From Chelatococcus reniformis (lineage in GTDB: Bacteria; Pseudomonadota; Alphaproteobacteria; Rhizobiales; Beijerinckiaceae): a DNA stretch of 64,000 nucleotides. Where the stretch lies: assembly GCF_014640075.1 (NCBI RefSeq), contig NZ_BMGG01000002.1, positions 558,001-622,000 of the forward strand. The letters are read 5' to 3'. The position numbers and the translations under genes are program-made. The number at the start of each line of letters is the position of its first letter. The first letter of the stretch is position 1. Below the pieces are notes generated by a model, which was not told where the DNA came from, did no database searches, and was given only the letters and a program-made list of their open reading frames with translations. This document shows, piece after piece, positions 44,808 through 55,162 of the stretch.

Positions 44808-45864
44808 AACCGACGATGCGCCCGGGCCCGATCAGGTCCTGGGGGCGCCCCATCCGCGCGAGCAGACGTCGTTGTTCGGCCATGCCGAGGCCGAGGCCGA
44901 CTTTCTGCGCGCCTACCGCGCCGGTCAGCTGCATCATGCCTGGCTGGTCGGCGGCCCTGCCGGTATCGGCAAGGCCACTTTCGCGTATCGGGCCGCCCGC
45001 TTCCTGCTGACGCATCCGGACCCCGGCACGACCGCGGCGGCCGTCGGTCTCGGTGTGCCGCGGGACCATGCGATCGCTCGCCAAGTGGCGGCACTGTCGC
45101 ATCCGGACCTCGCGGTGGTGCGCCGCGGTCCCCGCAAGGACGGCAAGGGCTTCTCCGCCGAGATCGCCGTCGCCGACGTGCGGCGTGCACTCGATCTGTT
45201 CGGCAGCACGGCCGGTGGCTACCGCATCTGCATCGTCGATGCCGCGGACGATCTCAATGCCTCCAGCGCCAACGCGCTGCTCAAGGCCGTCGAGGAGCCG
45301 CCGCCGCGCTCGGTGATCTTCATCATCGCCCATGCCCCCGCGCGCGTGCTGCCGACCCTGCGTTCGCGCTGCCGCCGGCTCCTGCTGCGGCCGCTCGGGA
45401 CCAACGACGTCGCGCTGGCGGTCCGCAGCCTGGGCGAGCCGTGGGCGGGCGCGGCGGACGCGGTGGTGAGCGAGGCGGCCACGCTGTCGGGCGGCTCCGT
45501 CGGACGCGCGCTGTCGCTGCTCGATGCCGACCGCATCGCGCTGATCCACCGCGTGCAGGGGCTGCTGGAGCGCTTGCCGGAACTGGAGCTCGATACGCTC
45601 TACCGTCTGGCGGAGGACGTTTCGCGGCGCGACAGCACGCCGGAGTTCGAGGCCATGCGCGAGACCCTGGCGGACTGGCTGGCCGATCGCATCCGCGCCC
45701 AGGCGGGCGAAGGGGCTCGCCGGCTCGCCCCTCTAGTGGAGGCATGGGAGAAAAACGCCGGCGCGGCGCGCGAGGCCGAGGCCCTCAACCTCGATCGCCG
45801 GCCGGTGGTGATCTCGCTGTTCTGCGATCTCGCGGACGCCATGCGGCAGCCGCGAGCCGTCTGA
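44800..45864 (+). CDS. holB: DNA polymerase III delta' subunit
   Basis: 354 residues. HAEAEADFLRAYRAGQLHHAWL, LVGGPAGIGKATFAYRAAR (a P-loop), VDAADDLNASSANALLKAVEEPP and RVLPTLRSRCRRLLLRPL (SRC motif) are the clamp-loader delta' marks. A cysteine zinc module is missing: the region after the P-loop shows no C-x-x-C, which is usual for alphaproteobacterial HolB. It helps load the sliding clamp. Start ATG 44800 lies within the end of tmk. Confidence 0.95.
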   Translation: MAETDDAPGPDQVLGAPHPREQTSLFGHAEAEADFLRAYRAGQLHHAWLVGGPAGIGKATFAYRAARFLLTHPDPGTTAAAVGLGVPRDHAIARQVAALSHPDLAVVRRGPRKDGKGFSAEIAVADVRRALDLFGSTAGGYRICIVDAADDLNASSANALLKAVEEPPPRSVIFIIAHAPARVLPTLRSRCRRLLLRPLGTNDVALAVRSLGEPWAGAADAVVSEAATLSGGSVGRALSLLDADRIALIHRVQGLLERLPELELDTLYRLAEDVSRRDSTPEFEAMRETLADWLADRIRAQAGEGARRLAPLVEAWEKNAGAAREAEALNLDRRPVVISLFCDLADAMRQPRAV

Positions 45865-46038
45865 CGCAGGGCCGGCGGCGCCCGCAAATCGCGGATGCGC
45901 GCCGGGCCCGGAGGACACGTCGCCCGATCAAGCCGCTATACGGGGCGATCAAGGAGCGATATCGGTAGGTCCGTCGACGCCCAAGCCGCGCCGTTCCGGC
46001 CCGTCTGTCCCGAAATCGTCCCCAACACCGCATCATCC

Positions 46039-47598
46039 ATGGCCGCCCGTCCGACCTTCTACATCACCACCGCGATCTCTTACCCGAATGGCGCTCCGCA
46101 CATCGGCCACGCTTACGAGGCGGTCGCCACGGACGCGATCGCCCGGTTCAAGCGGCTCGACGGCTACGACGTCTTCTTCATGACCGGCGTCGACGAGCAC
46201 GGGCTCAAGATGACGCAGACAGCGGCGAAGCTCGGCCTGACGCCCAAGGAGCTGTCCGACCGCAATACCGAACTGTTCGTCGCGATGTGCGACAGCCTCG
46301 GCGTATCCTACGACCGCTTCATCCGCACCACCGAGCCAGCGCATTTTGCGTCGAGCCAGGAGCTCTGGCGGCGGATGGAAGAGGCAGGCGACATCTACCT
46401 CGACACCTATGCCGGCTGGTATTCGGTTCGCGACGAGGCGTTCTACGACGAGAGCGAGACGACGCTCGCCGATGGGGGCCAGCGGCTCGGGCCTCAGGGC
46501 ACGCCGGTCGAATGGACCGAGGAGAACACCTATTTCTTCCGCCTGGCCAAGTATCAGGATCGGCTGCTCGAACTCTACGAGCGCGTGCCCGACTTCGTCG
46601 GCCCGGAATCGCGCCGCAACGAGGTGATCAGCTTCGTCCGCGGCGGCCTGCAGGATCTGTCGATCTCGCGCACCACCCTCACCTGGGGCATCCCCGTGCC
46701 GCAGGCACCCGGCCATGTCATGTACGTGTGGGTTGACGCGCTGACCAACTACATCACGGGGCTGGGCTTTCCCGATGAGGCCGCGCCGCGCTGGCGCTAC
46801 TGGCCGGCGGATGTGCACATCATCGGGAAGGACATCACGCGCTTTCACACCGTGTACTGGCCGGCCTTCCTCATGTCGGCGGGCATCGAGGTGCCGCGGC
46901 GGGTCTACGGCCATGGCTTCCTGCTGTCGCGCGGCGAGAAGATGTCGAAGTCGGCAGGCAACGTCGTCGGGCCGCAGGATCTGGTCGCCGCATACGGGAC
47001 CGACCAACTGCGCTACTTTTTCCTGCGCGAGGTGCCGTTTGGCCAGGATGGCAACTACAGCCACGAGACGATCGTCGGCCGCATCAACGCAGATCTGGCC
47101 AACGACCTCGGCAATCTGGCGCAGCGCTCGCTGTCGATGGTCGCCCGCAATTGCGCTGGCCGCGTGCCGGCGCGGGGCGCCGATGGCGCGGCCGAGCGGG
47201 CCCTGCTGGAGGCGGCCGACGGCCTGCTGTCGAAGGCAAGGGCGGCGCTCCAGAATTTTGCGATTCACACGATCCTGGCGGACATCTGGGCCGTGGTGGC
47301 CGACGCCAATCGCTATTTCGCCGCGCAGGAGCCGTGGACCCTGCGCAAGACCGATCCGTCCCGCATGGAGACGGTGCTGTATGTGACGGCCGAGGTGTTG
47401 CGCAACGTGGCCATCCTGGCCCAGCCGGTGACGCCCGAGGCGGCCGGCAAGCTGCTCGACCTGCTGGCCGTGCCGGCCGAGGCGCGCGATTTCGCGCACC
47501 TGGGCGAGGCCGGCCGCCTCGTGCCCGGGACCGAGTTGCCACCGCCGCAGCCCATCTTCCCGCGCTATGTGGAACCGGAAGCGGAAACGGCGCCGTGA
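46039..47598 (+). CDS. metG: Methionyl-tRNA synthetase
   Basis: 519 residues from ATG 46039. The signature HIGH is at residues 21-24 (HIGH-like HIGHAYE) and KMSKS at 301-305. [44 protein letters not shown] and [14 protein letters not shown] are family hallmarks. No zinc-knuckle cysteines appear in the connective peptide and there is no C-terminal tRNA-binding domain, which matches the short alphaproteobacterial form. It charges tRNA-Met. Its stop overlaps the tatD start (TGATG). Confidence 0.97.
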   Translation: MAARPTFYITTAISYPNGAPHIGHAYEAVATDAIARFKRLDGYDVFFMTGVDEHGLKMTQTAAKLGLTPKELSDRNTELFVAMCDSLGVSYDRFIRTTEPAHFASSQELWRRMEEAGDIYLDTYAGWYSVRDEAFYDESETTLADGGQRLGPQGTPVEWTEENTYFFRLAKYQDRLLELYERVPDFVGPESRRNEVISFVRGGLQDLSISRTTLTWGIPVPQAPGHVMYVWVDALTNYITGLGFPDEAAPRWRYWPADVHIIGKDITRFHTVYWPAFLMSAGIEVPRRVYGHGFLLSRGEKMSKSAGNVVGPQDLVAAYGTDQLRYFFLREVPFGQDGNYSHETIVGRINADLANDLGNLAQRSLSMVARNCAGRVPARGADGAAERALLEAADGLLSKARAALQNFAIHTILADIWAVVADANRYFAAQEPWTLRKTDPSRMETVLYVTAEVLRNVAILAQPVTPEAAGKLLDLLAVPAEARDFAHLGEAGRLVPGTELPPPQPIFPRYVEPEAETAP

Positions 47599-48404
47599 TG
47601 CTCGTCGACAGCCATTGTCACCTCGACTATTTTACTAACGAACTCGCGCAAATTATTGCTCGCGCTGAGCAATCCGGCATTGGACGGATGGTGTCGATCT
47701 CGACGCACGTGCGCAAGGCCGCGACCTACCGCGCCCTGGCCGAAAGTGATCCGCGGATCTTCTTCACGGTCGGCACCCATCCCCACCACGCCGGGGAGGA
47801 GGCCGACGTCACCACGGCCGAGATCGTGGCGCTGGCGGAGCATCCGCGTTGCGTCGGCATCGGCGAGGCTGGTCTGGACTATTTCTATGATCGCAGCCCC
47901 CGCGACGTGCAGGCCAAGGTGTTCCGCACAAACATCGCCGCCGCCCGCCAGAGCGGGCTGCCGCTGGTTATCCACGCGCGCGACGCCGATGCCGACATGA
48001 TCGCCATCCTGGAGGATGAGATGGGGAAGGGCGCCTTCAAGGCGCTCTTGCATTGCTTCTCGTCCGGAGCGGCGCTCGCGGAGGCGGGCGTCGCCCTCGG
48101 GTTGTACGTCTCGTTCTCCGGCATCCTGACGTTCCGGCGGTCCGAGGAGATCCGCCGCATCGCCGCAGAGGTCCCGCTCGACCGCCTGCTGGTGGAGACC
48201 GACGCGCCTTACCTTGCGCCGGAGCCGTACCGCGGCAAGCGCAACGAGCCGGCCTATACGGCACTGACAGCGAAGGTCCTCGCCGACGTTCGCGCCGTCG
48301 ACGAGGAGGAGATCGCGCGTGTGACGACGGCGAACTTCTACCGATTGTTCGCCAAGGCCGCCGAGGCGGACCGGGCCGCGGGCATGGGGCGGCCGGCGGC
48401 ATGA
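47598..48404 (+). CDS. tatD: TatD family metal-dependent hydrolase
   Basis: 268 residues from ATG 47598. LVDSHCHLDY (H6, H8), GIGEAGLDYFYD (Glu metal ligand), LPLVIHARDAD (His), LHCFSS (His) and LLVETDAPYLAP (Asp) provide all metal ligands of the TatD DNase barrel. The enzyme is a 3'-5' exonuclease or related hydrolase. A short AT-richer patch occurs at 47625-47665 (TTTTACTAACG), otherwise codon use fits neighbours. It overlaps metG by one base and the next gene by four. Confidence 0.94.
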   Translation: MLVDSHCHLDYFTNELAQIIARAEQSGIGRMVSISTHVRKAATYRALAESDPRIFFTVGTHPHHAGEEADVTTAEIVALAEHPRCVGIGEAGLDYFYDRSPRDVQAKVFRTNIAAARQSGLPLVIHARDADADMIAILEDEMGKGAFKALLHCFSSGAALAEAGVALGLYVSFSGILTFRRSEEIRRIAAEVPLDRLLVETDAPYLAPEPYRGKRNEPAYTALTAKVLADVRAVDEEEIARVTTANFYRLFAKAAEADRAAGMGRPAA

Positions 48405-49204
48405 GCCTGGTCGCCACCATACTGGGCTGCGGCTCGTCGGCCGGCGTGCCACGGGTGGGGCAGGGCTGGGGCGCCTGCAACCCCGACAACCCCAAGAACC
48501 GGCGGCGGCGCTGCTCGATCCTGCTCGAGCGCACGGGTGCCGCGGGACGCACCACGGTGCTCGTCGACATGTCGCCGGACCTGCGCGAGCAGCTGCTGGG
48601 GGAACGCGTCACCCGCATCGACGGCGTGCTCGTGACCCATGAGCACGCCGACCACATCCACGGGATCGACGACCTTCGGCCGCTCGCCCTGGTGATGCGC
48701 CGCAAGCTCGATGTGTGGGCCGACGACAAGACGGCGGGCTACCTGAACGATCGCTTCGGCTATTGCTTCGAGACGCCGCCCGGCAGCTCCTACCCGCCGA
48801 TCCTGATCCGGCGCCCCATGCAGATCGGCGTTCCCGTCAGCATCGACGGTGCCGGCGGATCCATCGAGGCGCTCCCCTTCGATATGCTGCACGGCGACAC
48901 CACCGCGCTCGGCTTCCGCATCGGCGACCTGGCCTACGCCAGCGACGTGCACGCCATGCCGCAGGAGAGCGTCGCCGTGCTCCATGATCTCGACGTGCTG
49001 ATCATCGACGCGCTGCGCTACACGCGCCATCCGACGCATTTCAATCTGGACCAGGCGCTGGCGCTGATCGCCGAGGTCAAGCCTCGGCGCGCCGTGCTGA
49101 CCAATCTGCATACGGACCTGGACTACGACGTCCTCGCCGCCGAGACGCCGGCCCACGTCGTTCCGGCCTACGATGGCCTGCGCATCGAGGTGGCCTATCC
49201 CTGA
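48401..49204 (+). CDS. Metallo-beta-lactamase fold hydrolase (PhnP-like)
   Basis: 267 residues. LGCGSSAGVPRVG at the start and LVTHEHADHIHG (H80-x-H82-x-D84-H85) are typical of the PhnP/RNase Z-related group, with further ligands in MLHGDT, YASDVH and RHPTHF. Cys26 and Cys38 (WGACNPDNPKNRRRRCS) look like the structural zinc site seen in PhnP. It probably cleaves a phosphodiester such as a cyclic phosphate. The start overlaps the tatD stop (ATGA), and metG-tatD-MBL is a common order in this class. Confidence 0.93.
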   Translation: MSLVATILGCGSSAGVPRVGQGWGACNPDNPKNRRRRCSILLERTGAAGRTTVLVDMSPDLREQLLGERVTRIDGVLVTHEHADHIHGIDDLRPLALVMRRKLDVWADDKTAGYLNDRFGYCFETPPGSSYPPILIRRPMQIGVPVSIDGAGGSIEALPFDMLHGDTTALGFRIGDLAYASDVHAMPQESVAVLHDLDVLIIDALRYTRHPTHFNLDQALALIAEVKPRRAVLTNLHTDLDYDVLAAETPAHVVPAYDGLRIEVAYP

Positions 49205-49258
49205 GGCCGGACGATCTCTCTTCGCGCCTTGAAGACAATGGACATACGGGAGGAGAGC

Positions 49259-50212
49259 ATGGACCGCGCATTCAGCACGGAGATCAGTGAGGTCGGTGAC
49301 GCGATTGCGGGTCCGCTGCGGGGGCCCCGCCAGATGCTGGCGACCCAGGAATACGATGACCACGCGTCGATCCACGATGATGCGACGGCACAGAAGCTCG
49401 GCTTCAAGGGCGGCACGATCGAGGGCCCCACGCATTTCAGCCAGTTCGCGCCCCTGGGCGAGGCAATCTGGGGCCGCCGCTGGCTCGAGGAGGGCTGCCT
49501 GTCGGCCCACTACCGCAACCCGTGCTTCGAAGGCGAGCAGGTGCGGGCCTTCATGCGCAGGCCGGCGGCCGGGGCCACCCACACCACCGTCTGGATGGAG
49601 AAGGAGGACGGCACCGAGGTGCTTCGCGGCTCGGCCTCGGTCGGCGCCGGCAACCCTCCGACCGCCCTGGAGGAGCGCCTGAAAACCCTGGCGGCGCCCG
49701 AGCTGCTGGTTATCCTGCGGGACGTGAAGGTGGGTTGGACGAGCGGCCGCGTGCCGGTGACGATGGGCCCGACCCAGAACATGGGCGCGCTCTATCCCTT
49801 CTCCTTGGCCGACAAGCTCAAGGTCATCACCGAGCCGTCATCGTGGTACCAGTCGGAGTCGGATTCGCCGTGGCAGCAGCCGATCATCCCCATGGAGATG
49901 ATCAGCGTGCTGCTGTCGGCACCGCTCGAGGGGCGCATCCCCGCCCGCGGGCCGGCGGTCGGCCTCTTCGCCGACCAGGAGATTCGTCTGGTCAAGGGGC
50001 CGTTGTTCGTCGGCGCGCCTTACGAGATGGAGCGAGAAGTCGTGGCGCTCAGCGGCAGCCGCCGCACCGAGAGTGCGTGGCTGATCACCCGCGTCTACCA
50101 GCCGGGCGGCCGCGACGTGATCGCGACGATGCTGCTCAATACCGCCACGCTCAAGGATTCCTACGAATCCTATGAGGTCGAGCGGCAGGCGCTCGAAGGC
50201 GCGAAGGCCTGA
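49259..50212 (+). CDS. MaoC-like double-hotdog protein, unknown substrate
   Basis: 317 residues from ATG 49259, selected because GGGAGGAGAGC stands just before it. The middle of the N-terminal half reads DDHASIHDDATAQKLGFKGG, GPTHFSQFAPLGEAIWGRRW and LSAHYRNPCFEGEQVRAF, the pattern of enoyl-CoA hydratase 2/MaoC domains, with His/Asp at the active-site position. A second, weaker repeat covers 170-300. It may hydrate an unsaturated acyl-CoA. It opens the run that continues with a binding protein and a Liv-type transporter, so a role in degrading the imported compound is plausible. Confidence 0.75.
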   Translation: MDRAFSTEISEVGDAIAGPLRGPRQMLATQEYDDHASIHDDATAQKLGFKGGTIEGPTHFSQFAPLGEAIWGRRWLEEGCLSAHYRNPCFEGEQVRAFMRRPAAGATHTTVWMEKEDGTEVLRGSASVGAGNPPTALEERLKTLAAPELLVILRDVKVGWTSGRVPVTMGPTQNMGALYPFSLADKLKVITEPSSWYQSESDSPWQQPIIPMEMISVLLSAPLEGRIPARGPAVGLFADQEIRLVKGPLFVGAPYEMEREVVALSGSRRTESAWLITRVYQPGGRDVIATMLLNTATLKDSYESYEVERQALEGAKA

Positions 50213-50397
50213 TTCTGCACCTGACGCGCAGATGGTCACCGATTCGTTCCAATTGACCTGGCTCGGATCGGCTGGCCGGTGAGGCGCAGCCGGTCCGAGA
50301 TCGATGTCGCTTCGTACACGTGGCCCCGCCAGCGCGAGGCGGCTTTCGTTCGCCGTCGAGGCATGGTTTAGGTGATGCCGTCCGCCAGAGGTCTCCG

Positions 50398-51621
50398 ATG
50401 TCATCATTCCGAACGGCTTTCGCTCTCGCCCTGCTTTGCTGCGTGCCGGTGCTTTGCATCGCCGGTGGGGCGCGGGCTCAAGGTGCAGCGACGATCAAGA
50501 TCGGCGAGCTGAACAGTTACAAGGCCCAGCCGGCCTTCCTGGAGCCCTACAGGAAGGGCATGGAGCTCGCCGTCGAGGAGATCAACGGCGCCGGCGGCGT
50601 CGCCGGCCGCAAGCTGGAACTGGTCGTGCGCGACGACGGGGGCAACCCGGGGGACGCGGTGCGTGTCGCGGAGGAGCTCGTCACGCGCGAGAAGGTGGAT
50701 CTCCTCGCCGGCACCTTCCTGTCCCACATCGGTTTGGCCGTCACCGAATTCGCCGGCAGGCGCAAGGTTTTCTTCCTCGCCGCCGAACCGCTGACCGACA
50801 AGATCACCTGGCAGAACGGCAACGCGTATACCTATCGCCTGCGCACCTCCACCTACATGCAGGTCGCCATGCTGCTGCCCGCGGCCATCGCCGCAAAGAA
50901 GAAGCGCTGGGCCCTGGTCTACCCGAACTTCGAGTACGGCCAGGCCGCGGCGGCGATCTTCAAGGAGCAACTGCGGGCGGCACAGCCGGACGTGGAGTTC
51001 GTGACCGAGCAGGCGCCGCCGCTCGGGCGAATCGATGCGGGCGCGGTGGCGCAGGCCGTCGACGATGCCAAGCCGGACGCCATCTTCAACGCCCTGTTCA
51101 GCGCCGATCTGGCGAAGTTCGCCCGGGAGGGCAACACGCGCGGCACCTTCAACGGCCGCTTCGCCGTCAGCCTTCTGTCGGGCGAGCCTGAGTATCTGGA
51201 TCCACTGCGCGACGAGGTGCCGGTGGGTTGGATCGTGACCGGATATCCCTGGTACGCGATCGAAACGCCCGAGCATAAGGCATTCATCGAAGCCTATCGC
51301 CGCAAGTTCAACGACTATCCGCGGTTCGGTTCGGTCATCGGCTACTCCACCATCAAGTCGATCGCGGCGGGCATCGCCAAGGCCGGATCGTCGGATACGG
51401 ACAAGCTGCTCAAGGCGTTCGAGAACCTCAAGGTCGTTGGCCCATTCGGACCGTTCGAATATAGGGCCTGCGATCACCAGGCGACGATGGGCGCCTATGT
51501 CGGCGAGTTGGCCCTGCGGGACGGCAAGGGCGTGATGGTCGATGCCAAGTTCGTCGACGGCAACACCGTGCTGCCATCCTGCGCGGAAGTGGCGAGCCGC
51601 CGACTCCGGCCGCAGAACTGA
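50398..51621 (+). CDS. ABC transporter substrate-binding protein (Liv-type)
   Basis: 407 residues from ATG 50398. Signal peptide ends around GGARAQG. The mature part follows periplasmic binding fold I: IKIGELNSYKAQPAFLEPYR, LAVEEINGAGGVAGRKLELV, VRDDGGNPGDAVRVAEELV, and later WIVTGYPWYAIETPEHKAFI. The cysteine near the end (YRACDHQATM, SCAEVASR) may form a disulfide. It captures the ligand for the fused permease that starts 112 bases downstream. The family includes amino-acid, amide, urea and aromatic-acid binders, so the ligand is open. Confidence 0.94.
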   Translation: MSSFRTAFALALLCCVPVLCIAGGARAQGAATIKIGELNSYKAQPAFLEPYRKGMELAVEEINGAGGVAGRKLELVVRDDGGNPGDAVRVAEELVTREKVDLLAGTFLSHIGLAVTEFAGRRKVFFLAAEPLTDKITWQNGNAYTYRLRTSTYMQVAMLLPAAIAAKKKRWALVYPNFEYGQAAAAIFKEQLRAAQPDVEFVTEQAPPLGRIDAGAVAQAVDDAKPDAIFNALFSADLAKFAREGNTRGTFNGRFAVSLLSGEPEYLDPLRDEVPVGWIVTGYPWYAIETPEHKAFIEAYRRKFNDYPRFGSVIGYSTIKSIAAGIAKAGSSDTDKLLKAFENLKVVGPFGPFEYRACDHQATMGAYVGELALRDGKGVMVDAKFVDGNTVLPSCAEVASRRLRPQN

Positions 51622-51733
51622 GCCCGTGCCGGTGCGGCGTCGTTAGCCGGGCGCGCACGCCGTCAAGGCATGTCCCGATCAAATGGGAATGACCTGGTCG
51701 GACAGGCGCGCTCCAACGGATGACAGCCCAGCG

Positions 51734-53620
51734 ATGGACGCCTTTCTGTTCCAAGCGCTCAACGGCTTCGCCTCGGCGTCCGGCCTGTTCTTCGTCGGGG
51801 CGGGGCTGTCGCTGATCTTCGGCGTGTCGCGCATCGTCAACAGCGCCCACGGCTCGCTCTACATGCTGGGGCTGTATTTCGCGTGGACCATTTCCCAGTA
51901 CATGGGCGGCGCCCTCGGCTTCTGGGGCGGCATCGTGCTGGCCGCCATGGCCGTGGCCGGGCTGGGCGCCCTGATAGAGGTCAGCCTGCTGCGGCGCATC
52001 TATCATGTTCCCCAGCTGTTCCAGCTGCTGGCGACGTTTGGGCTCATGCTGGTCATCAACGACGTCGCCCTCGGGCTGTGGGGCGCGGAGGACCTGCTCG
52101 GGCCGCGGGCGCCCGGCCTCTCCGGCTTTGTCACCATCTTCGGTCGCCGTCTGCCTCAATACGACCTCTTCCTCATCGTCGTCGGCCCGCTCGTGCTCGT
52201 CGCCCTGCATCTGCTGTTGGCCCGCTCGCGCTTCGGCCGGCTGATCCGTGCGGCGACCCAGGACCGCGAGATGCTCGGCGCCCTCGGCGTCAATCAGGCG
52301 CTGTTGTTCACCGCGGTATTCGCGCTCGGCAGCTTCCTGGCCGGGCTCGGCGGCGCCCTCCAGCTGGCCAGGGAGCCGGCGAGCCTCTCCCTCGACCTGG
52401 CGGTCATCAGCGAGGCCTTCGTGGTGGTGGTCATCGGCGGCATGGGCTCGATCACCGGCGCCTTCGTCGCGGCGGTCCTCATCGCCCAGATCAAGGCCCT
52501 GTGCATCGCCATCGGCGTCGTGTCCATCGGCGAGCTGACCATCAACTTCTCCCAGCTGACGCTCGTTGCGGAGTTCGTGGTTATGGCCGCGGTGTTGGTC
52601 GTGCGTCCCTACGGCCTGTTCGGCCGGCCGCAGGGCGCGGTCCGCAGCGCCGGCGACGCAGCCGACATGCCGCTGCGGCCTGCGGGGCGGCCGCTTCTCG
52701 TCGCTGCGACGGCGCTGGCGCTCGCCCTGTTGTCCCTGCCACTCCTCGAGGCCCGCTTTCCCTACGCCCTGATCGTCGGCACGGACGTGCTGATCGCGGT
52801 CGTGTTCGCTACGTCGCTGCATTTCATCATGGGGCCTGGCGGCATGCACTCGTTCGGCCATGCCGCATACTTCGGGCTGGGCGCCTATGGCGCGGCGCTG
52901 GCCGTCAAGTGGCTGGCGCTGCCTCTAGGCGCGGCGCTCCTCTGCGCCCCGCTCGCTGCGCTGGCCGGGGCCCTGCTGTTCGGTTGGTTCGCCGTCCGCC
53001 TGTCCGGGATCTACCTCGCCATGCTGACGCTGGCCTTCGCGCAAATAGTCTGGTCGATCGCCTTCCAATGGGAGGAGGTGACCGGCGGCTCCAACGGGCT
53101 GCTCGGAATCTGGCCACCGTCGCCGTTCGACAACCGTGCGGCCTACTATCTGCTGACCCTGGCTGTCGCGGTCGTCGCAGTGATCGTCCTGCGCCGGCTG
53201 CTGTTCGCCCCGTTCGGCTATGCCCTGCGGGCCGGGCGCGACTCGCCGCTGCGCGCCGGCGCCATCGGCATCGACGTCAGACGCATGCAGTGGCTCGGCT
53301 TTGCATTGAGCGGCCTTGTCTGCGGGCTCGCCGGCGGCCTGTTCGTCTTTGCCAAGGGCTCGATCTCGCCGGAAGCCATCGGCGTCGGGCGCTCCATCGA
53401 CGGCATCGTGATGGTCCTGCTCGGCGGTATTCAATCGCTGATCGGGCCGATCGTCGGGGCAGGGGTGTACAGCCTGCTGCAGGACATGGTCATGCGCCAG
53501 ACCGACTATTGGCGCGCGCTGCTCGGCGGCGTGATCCTGCTCATCGTCCTGCTGTTCCCGGGCGGCATCGCCGGGGCGCTGGCGCGATGGACCCAGACAC
53601 CAGCGGGAGCGAGCCGGTGA
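51734..53620 (+). CDS. Fused LivH-LivM type ABC permease
   Basis: 628 residues from ATG 51734 (an earlier ATG at 51683 is possible). Residues 1-300 are LivH-like ([40 protein letters not shown] in the cytoplasmic coupling loop), and 320-610 are LivM-like ([40 protein letters not shown]). Both halves have a coupling helix for the ATPases. Most systems encode the two as separate genes; the fused form gives the pseudo-dimer in one chain. It forms the channel of the uptake system with LivG and LivF that follow. Confidence 0.95.
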   Translation: MDAFLFQALNGFASASGLFFVGAGLSLIFGVSRIVNSAHGSLYMLGLYFAWTISQYMGGALGFWGGIVLAAMAVAGLGALIEVSLLRRIYHVPQLFQLLATFGLMLVINDVALGLWGAEDLLGPRAPGLSGFVTIFGRRLPQYDLFLIVVGPLVLVALHLLLARSRFGRLIRAATQDREMLGALGVNQALLFTAVFALGSFLAGLGGALQLAREPASLSLDLAVISEAFVVVVIGGMGSITGAFVAAVLIAQIKALCIAIGVVSIGELTINFSQLTLVAEFVVMAAVLVVRPYGLFGRPQGAVRSAGDAADMPLRPAGRPLLVAATALALALLSLPLLEARFPYALIVGTDVLIAVVFATSLHFIMGPGGMHSFGHAAYFGLGAYGAALAVKWLALPLGAALLCAPLAALAGALLFGWFAVRLSGIYLAMLTLAFAQIVWSIAFQWEEVTGGSNGLLGIWPPSPFDNRAAYYLLTLAVAVVAVIVLRRLLFAPFGYALRAGRDSPLRAGAIGIDVRRMQWLGFALSGLVCGLAGGLFVFAKGSISPEAIGVGRSIDGIVMVLLGGIQSLIGPIVGAGVYSLLQDMVMRQTDYWRALLGGVILLIVLLFPGGIAGALARWTQTPAGASR

Positions 53621-54432
53621 CCACCCTCAAGATCCGCCACCTGACGAAGCTGTTCGGCGGCGTGCGCGCGGTCGACGACGTGAGCTTCTCGGTTCGCTCG
53701 GGCGAGTTTCTCGCCCTGATCGGGCCGAACGGGGCAGGGAAGTCGACCTGCTTCAACATGATCAACGGTCAGCTCGCGCCAAACGCTGGTGACATCCGCT
53801 TCTCCGGGCGATCGATCGTCGGCCTTCCTCCGCGGGCCATCTTCCGGATGGGCGTCGGGCGGACATTCCAGATCGCGGCGACCTTCGCGTCGATGACCGT
53901 CCTGGAGAACGTGCAGATGGGCTTGATCTCGCACGCCGCGCAATTGTTCGGCCTGTGGCGCCCGGCCCGCGTGCTGCACCGGGAGCCGGCGATCGAGCTG
54001 CTGCGCCAGGTCGGCATGGCCGATGCGGCAGACCGGGCCTGCCGCGAGCTCGCCTATGGTGACGTCAAGCGCGTCGAGCTCGCCATCGCGCTCGCCAACG
54101 CGCCGCGGCTGCTGCTGATGGACGAGCCGACGGCAGGCATGGCACCGCGCGAGCGCAACGACCTCATCGCTTTGGTCAAGCAGCTGGTGGTGGAGCGGAA
54201 CATGGCGGTGTTGTTCACCGAGCATTCGATGGACGTCGTCTTTGCCCACGCCGACCGTGTCATCGTGCTGGCGCGGGGCAAATTGATCGCCGATGGAGCC
54301 GTCGCCGCCATTCGCGACGACCCGCAGGTCCAGGAGGTCTACTTCGGAACCGGGAAGACGTTCAGCCGCCGAACCGCTGGCCATCAGGCACCACGCCCAT
54401 GCACAGACCAATCCTCGCCGTCTCCGCCTTGA
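53617..54432 (+). CDS. livG: ABC transporter ATP-binding protein, LivG type
   Basis: 271 residues from GTG 53617, in the overlap GTGA with the permease stop and with GGGAG eight bases before it; an ATG at 53587 is possible but would overlap far more. Walker [10 protein letters not shown] (36-44), signature region [16 protein letters not shown], Walker [11 protein letters not shown]. It powers uptake through the fused permease. The signature loop reads YGDVKR where LSYGEQR would be the textbook form, still acceptable. Its last 34 bases overlap livF, giving an unusual C-terminal tail ([14 protein letters not shown]). Confidence 0.95.
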   Translation: MTTLKIRHLTKLFGGVRAVDDVSFSVRSGEFLALIGPNGAGKSTCFNMINGQLAPNAGDIRFSGRSIVGLPPRAIFRMGVGRTFQIAATFASMTVLENVQMGLISHAAQLFGLWRPARVLHREPAIELLRQVGMADAADRACRELAYGDVKRVELAIALANAPRLLLMDEPTAGMAPRERNDLIALVKQLVVERNMAVLFTEHSMDVVFAHADRVIVLARGKLIADGAVAAIRDDPQVQEVYFGTGKTFSRRTAGHQAPRPCTDQSSPSPP

Positions 54433-55127
54433 ATGCCTGGTATGGGGGGGCGCGCATCCTGTACGACCTCGACTTCCACATCGGGCACGGCGAGGTGGTC
54501 GCCCTCATGGGCCGCAACGGCGCCGGCAAATCGACCACGATGGAGGCGGTCATGGGCATGGTGTCGCGGCGATCCGGCTCGGTCGTGTTCCGCGACCGCG
54601 ACGTGTCGAAGCTCGCCCCGTTCCAGATCGCGCGCCTGGGGCTCGGCTTCGTTCCCGGGGATCGCCGTATCTTCACGGAACTGACGGTGCTGGAGAACCT
54701 CGACGCCGGTCGTCAGCCGGTTCGCCGGGTGGCGGACGGGCCAGCACTACGGGAATGGACGCCGGAGCGCCTGTTCCGCCTGTTTCCCAATCTCGGCGCC
54801 ATGCCGGACCGCCGGGGGGACCTCATGTCCGGCGGCGAGCAGCAGATGCTGACCGTGGCAAGGACGCTGATGGGCAACCCGCTGGCGCTGCTGCTGGACG
54901 AGCCGTCCGAGGGGCTCGCCCCGGTGATCGTGGAGCAGATGGCGGACACCATCCTCGAGCTGAAGGGGCAGGGCCTCTCGATCCTGCTGTCGGAACAGAA
55001 CCTCCATTTCGCCGAATTGGTGTCGGACCGGGTCTACGTGCTCGAAAAAGGCCAGATCCGCTGGACCGGCAGCATTGCCGAGCTCGCGGCCGACCGCGAC
55101 GTGCAGCGGACCTACCTGACGCTATAG
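54399..55127 (+). CDS. livF: ABC transporter ATP-binding protein, LivF type
   Basis: 242 residues. Walker A GRNGAGKST (38-46), signature LMSGGEQQMLTVARTLM, Walker B LLLDEPSEGLAPV. GFVPGDRRIFTELTVLENL is a LivF-specific motif. It forms the heterodimer with LivG. Start at ATG 54399 inside the end of livG. It is the last gene of the transporter unit; the divergently oriented alcohol dehydrogenase follows with convergent ends. Confidence 0.95.
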   Translation: MHRPILAVSALNAWYGGARILYDLDFHIGHGEVVALMGRNGAGKSTTMEAVMGMVSRRSGSVVFRDRDVSKLAPFQIARLGLGFVPGDRRIFTELTVLENLDAGRQPVRRVADGPALREWTPERLFRLFPNLGAMPDRRGDLMSGGEQQMLTVARTLMGNPLALLLDEPSEGLAPVIVEQMADTILELKGQGLSILLSEQNLHFAELVSDRVYVLEKGQIRWTGSIAELAADRDVQRTYLTL

Positions 55128-55162
55128 CCGCAGCCGCGCGGAGCGCCGCCGCCCGCCGGCTC

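Noticed and set aside
51883-53590. Long N-terminal extension of the LivG frame
   Set aside because: That part is an out-of-frame reading of the permease gene; the GTG at 53617 with GGGAG before it fits the ATPase start.
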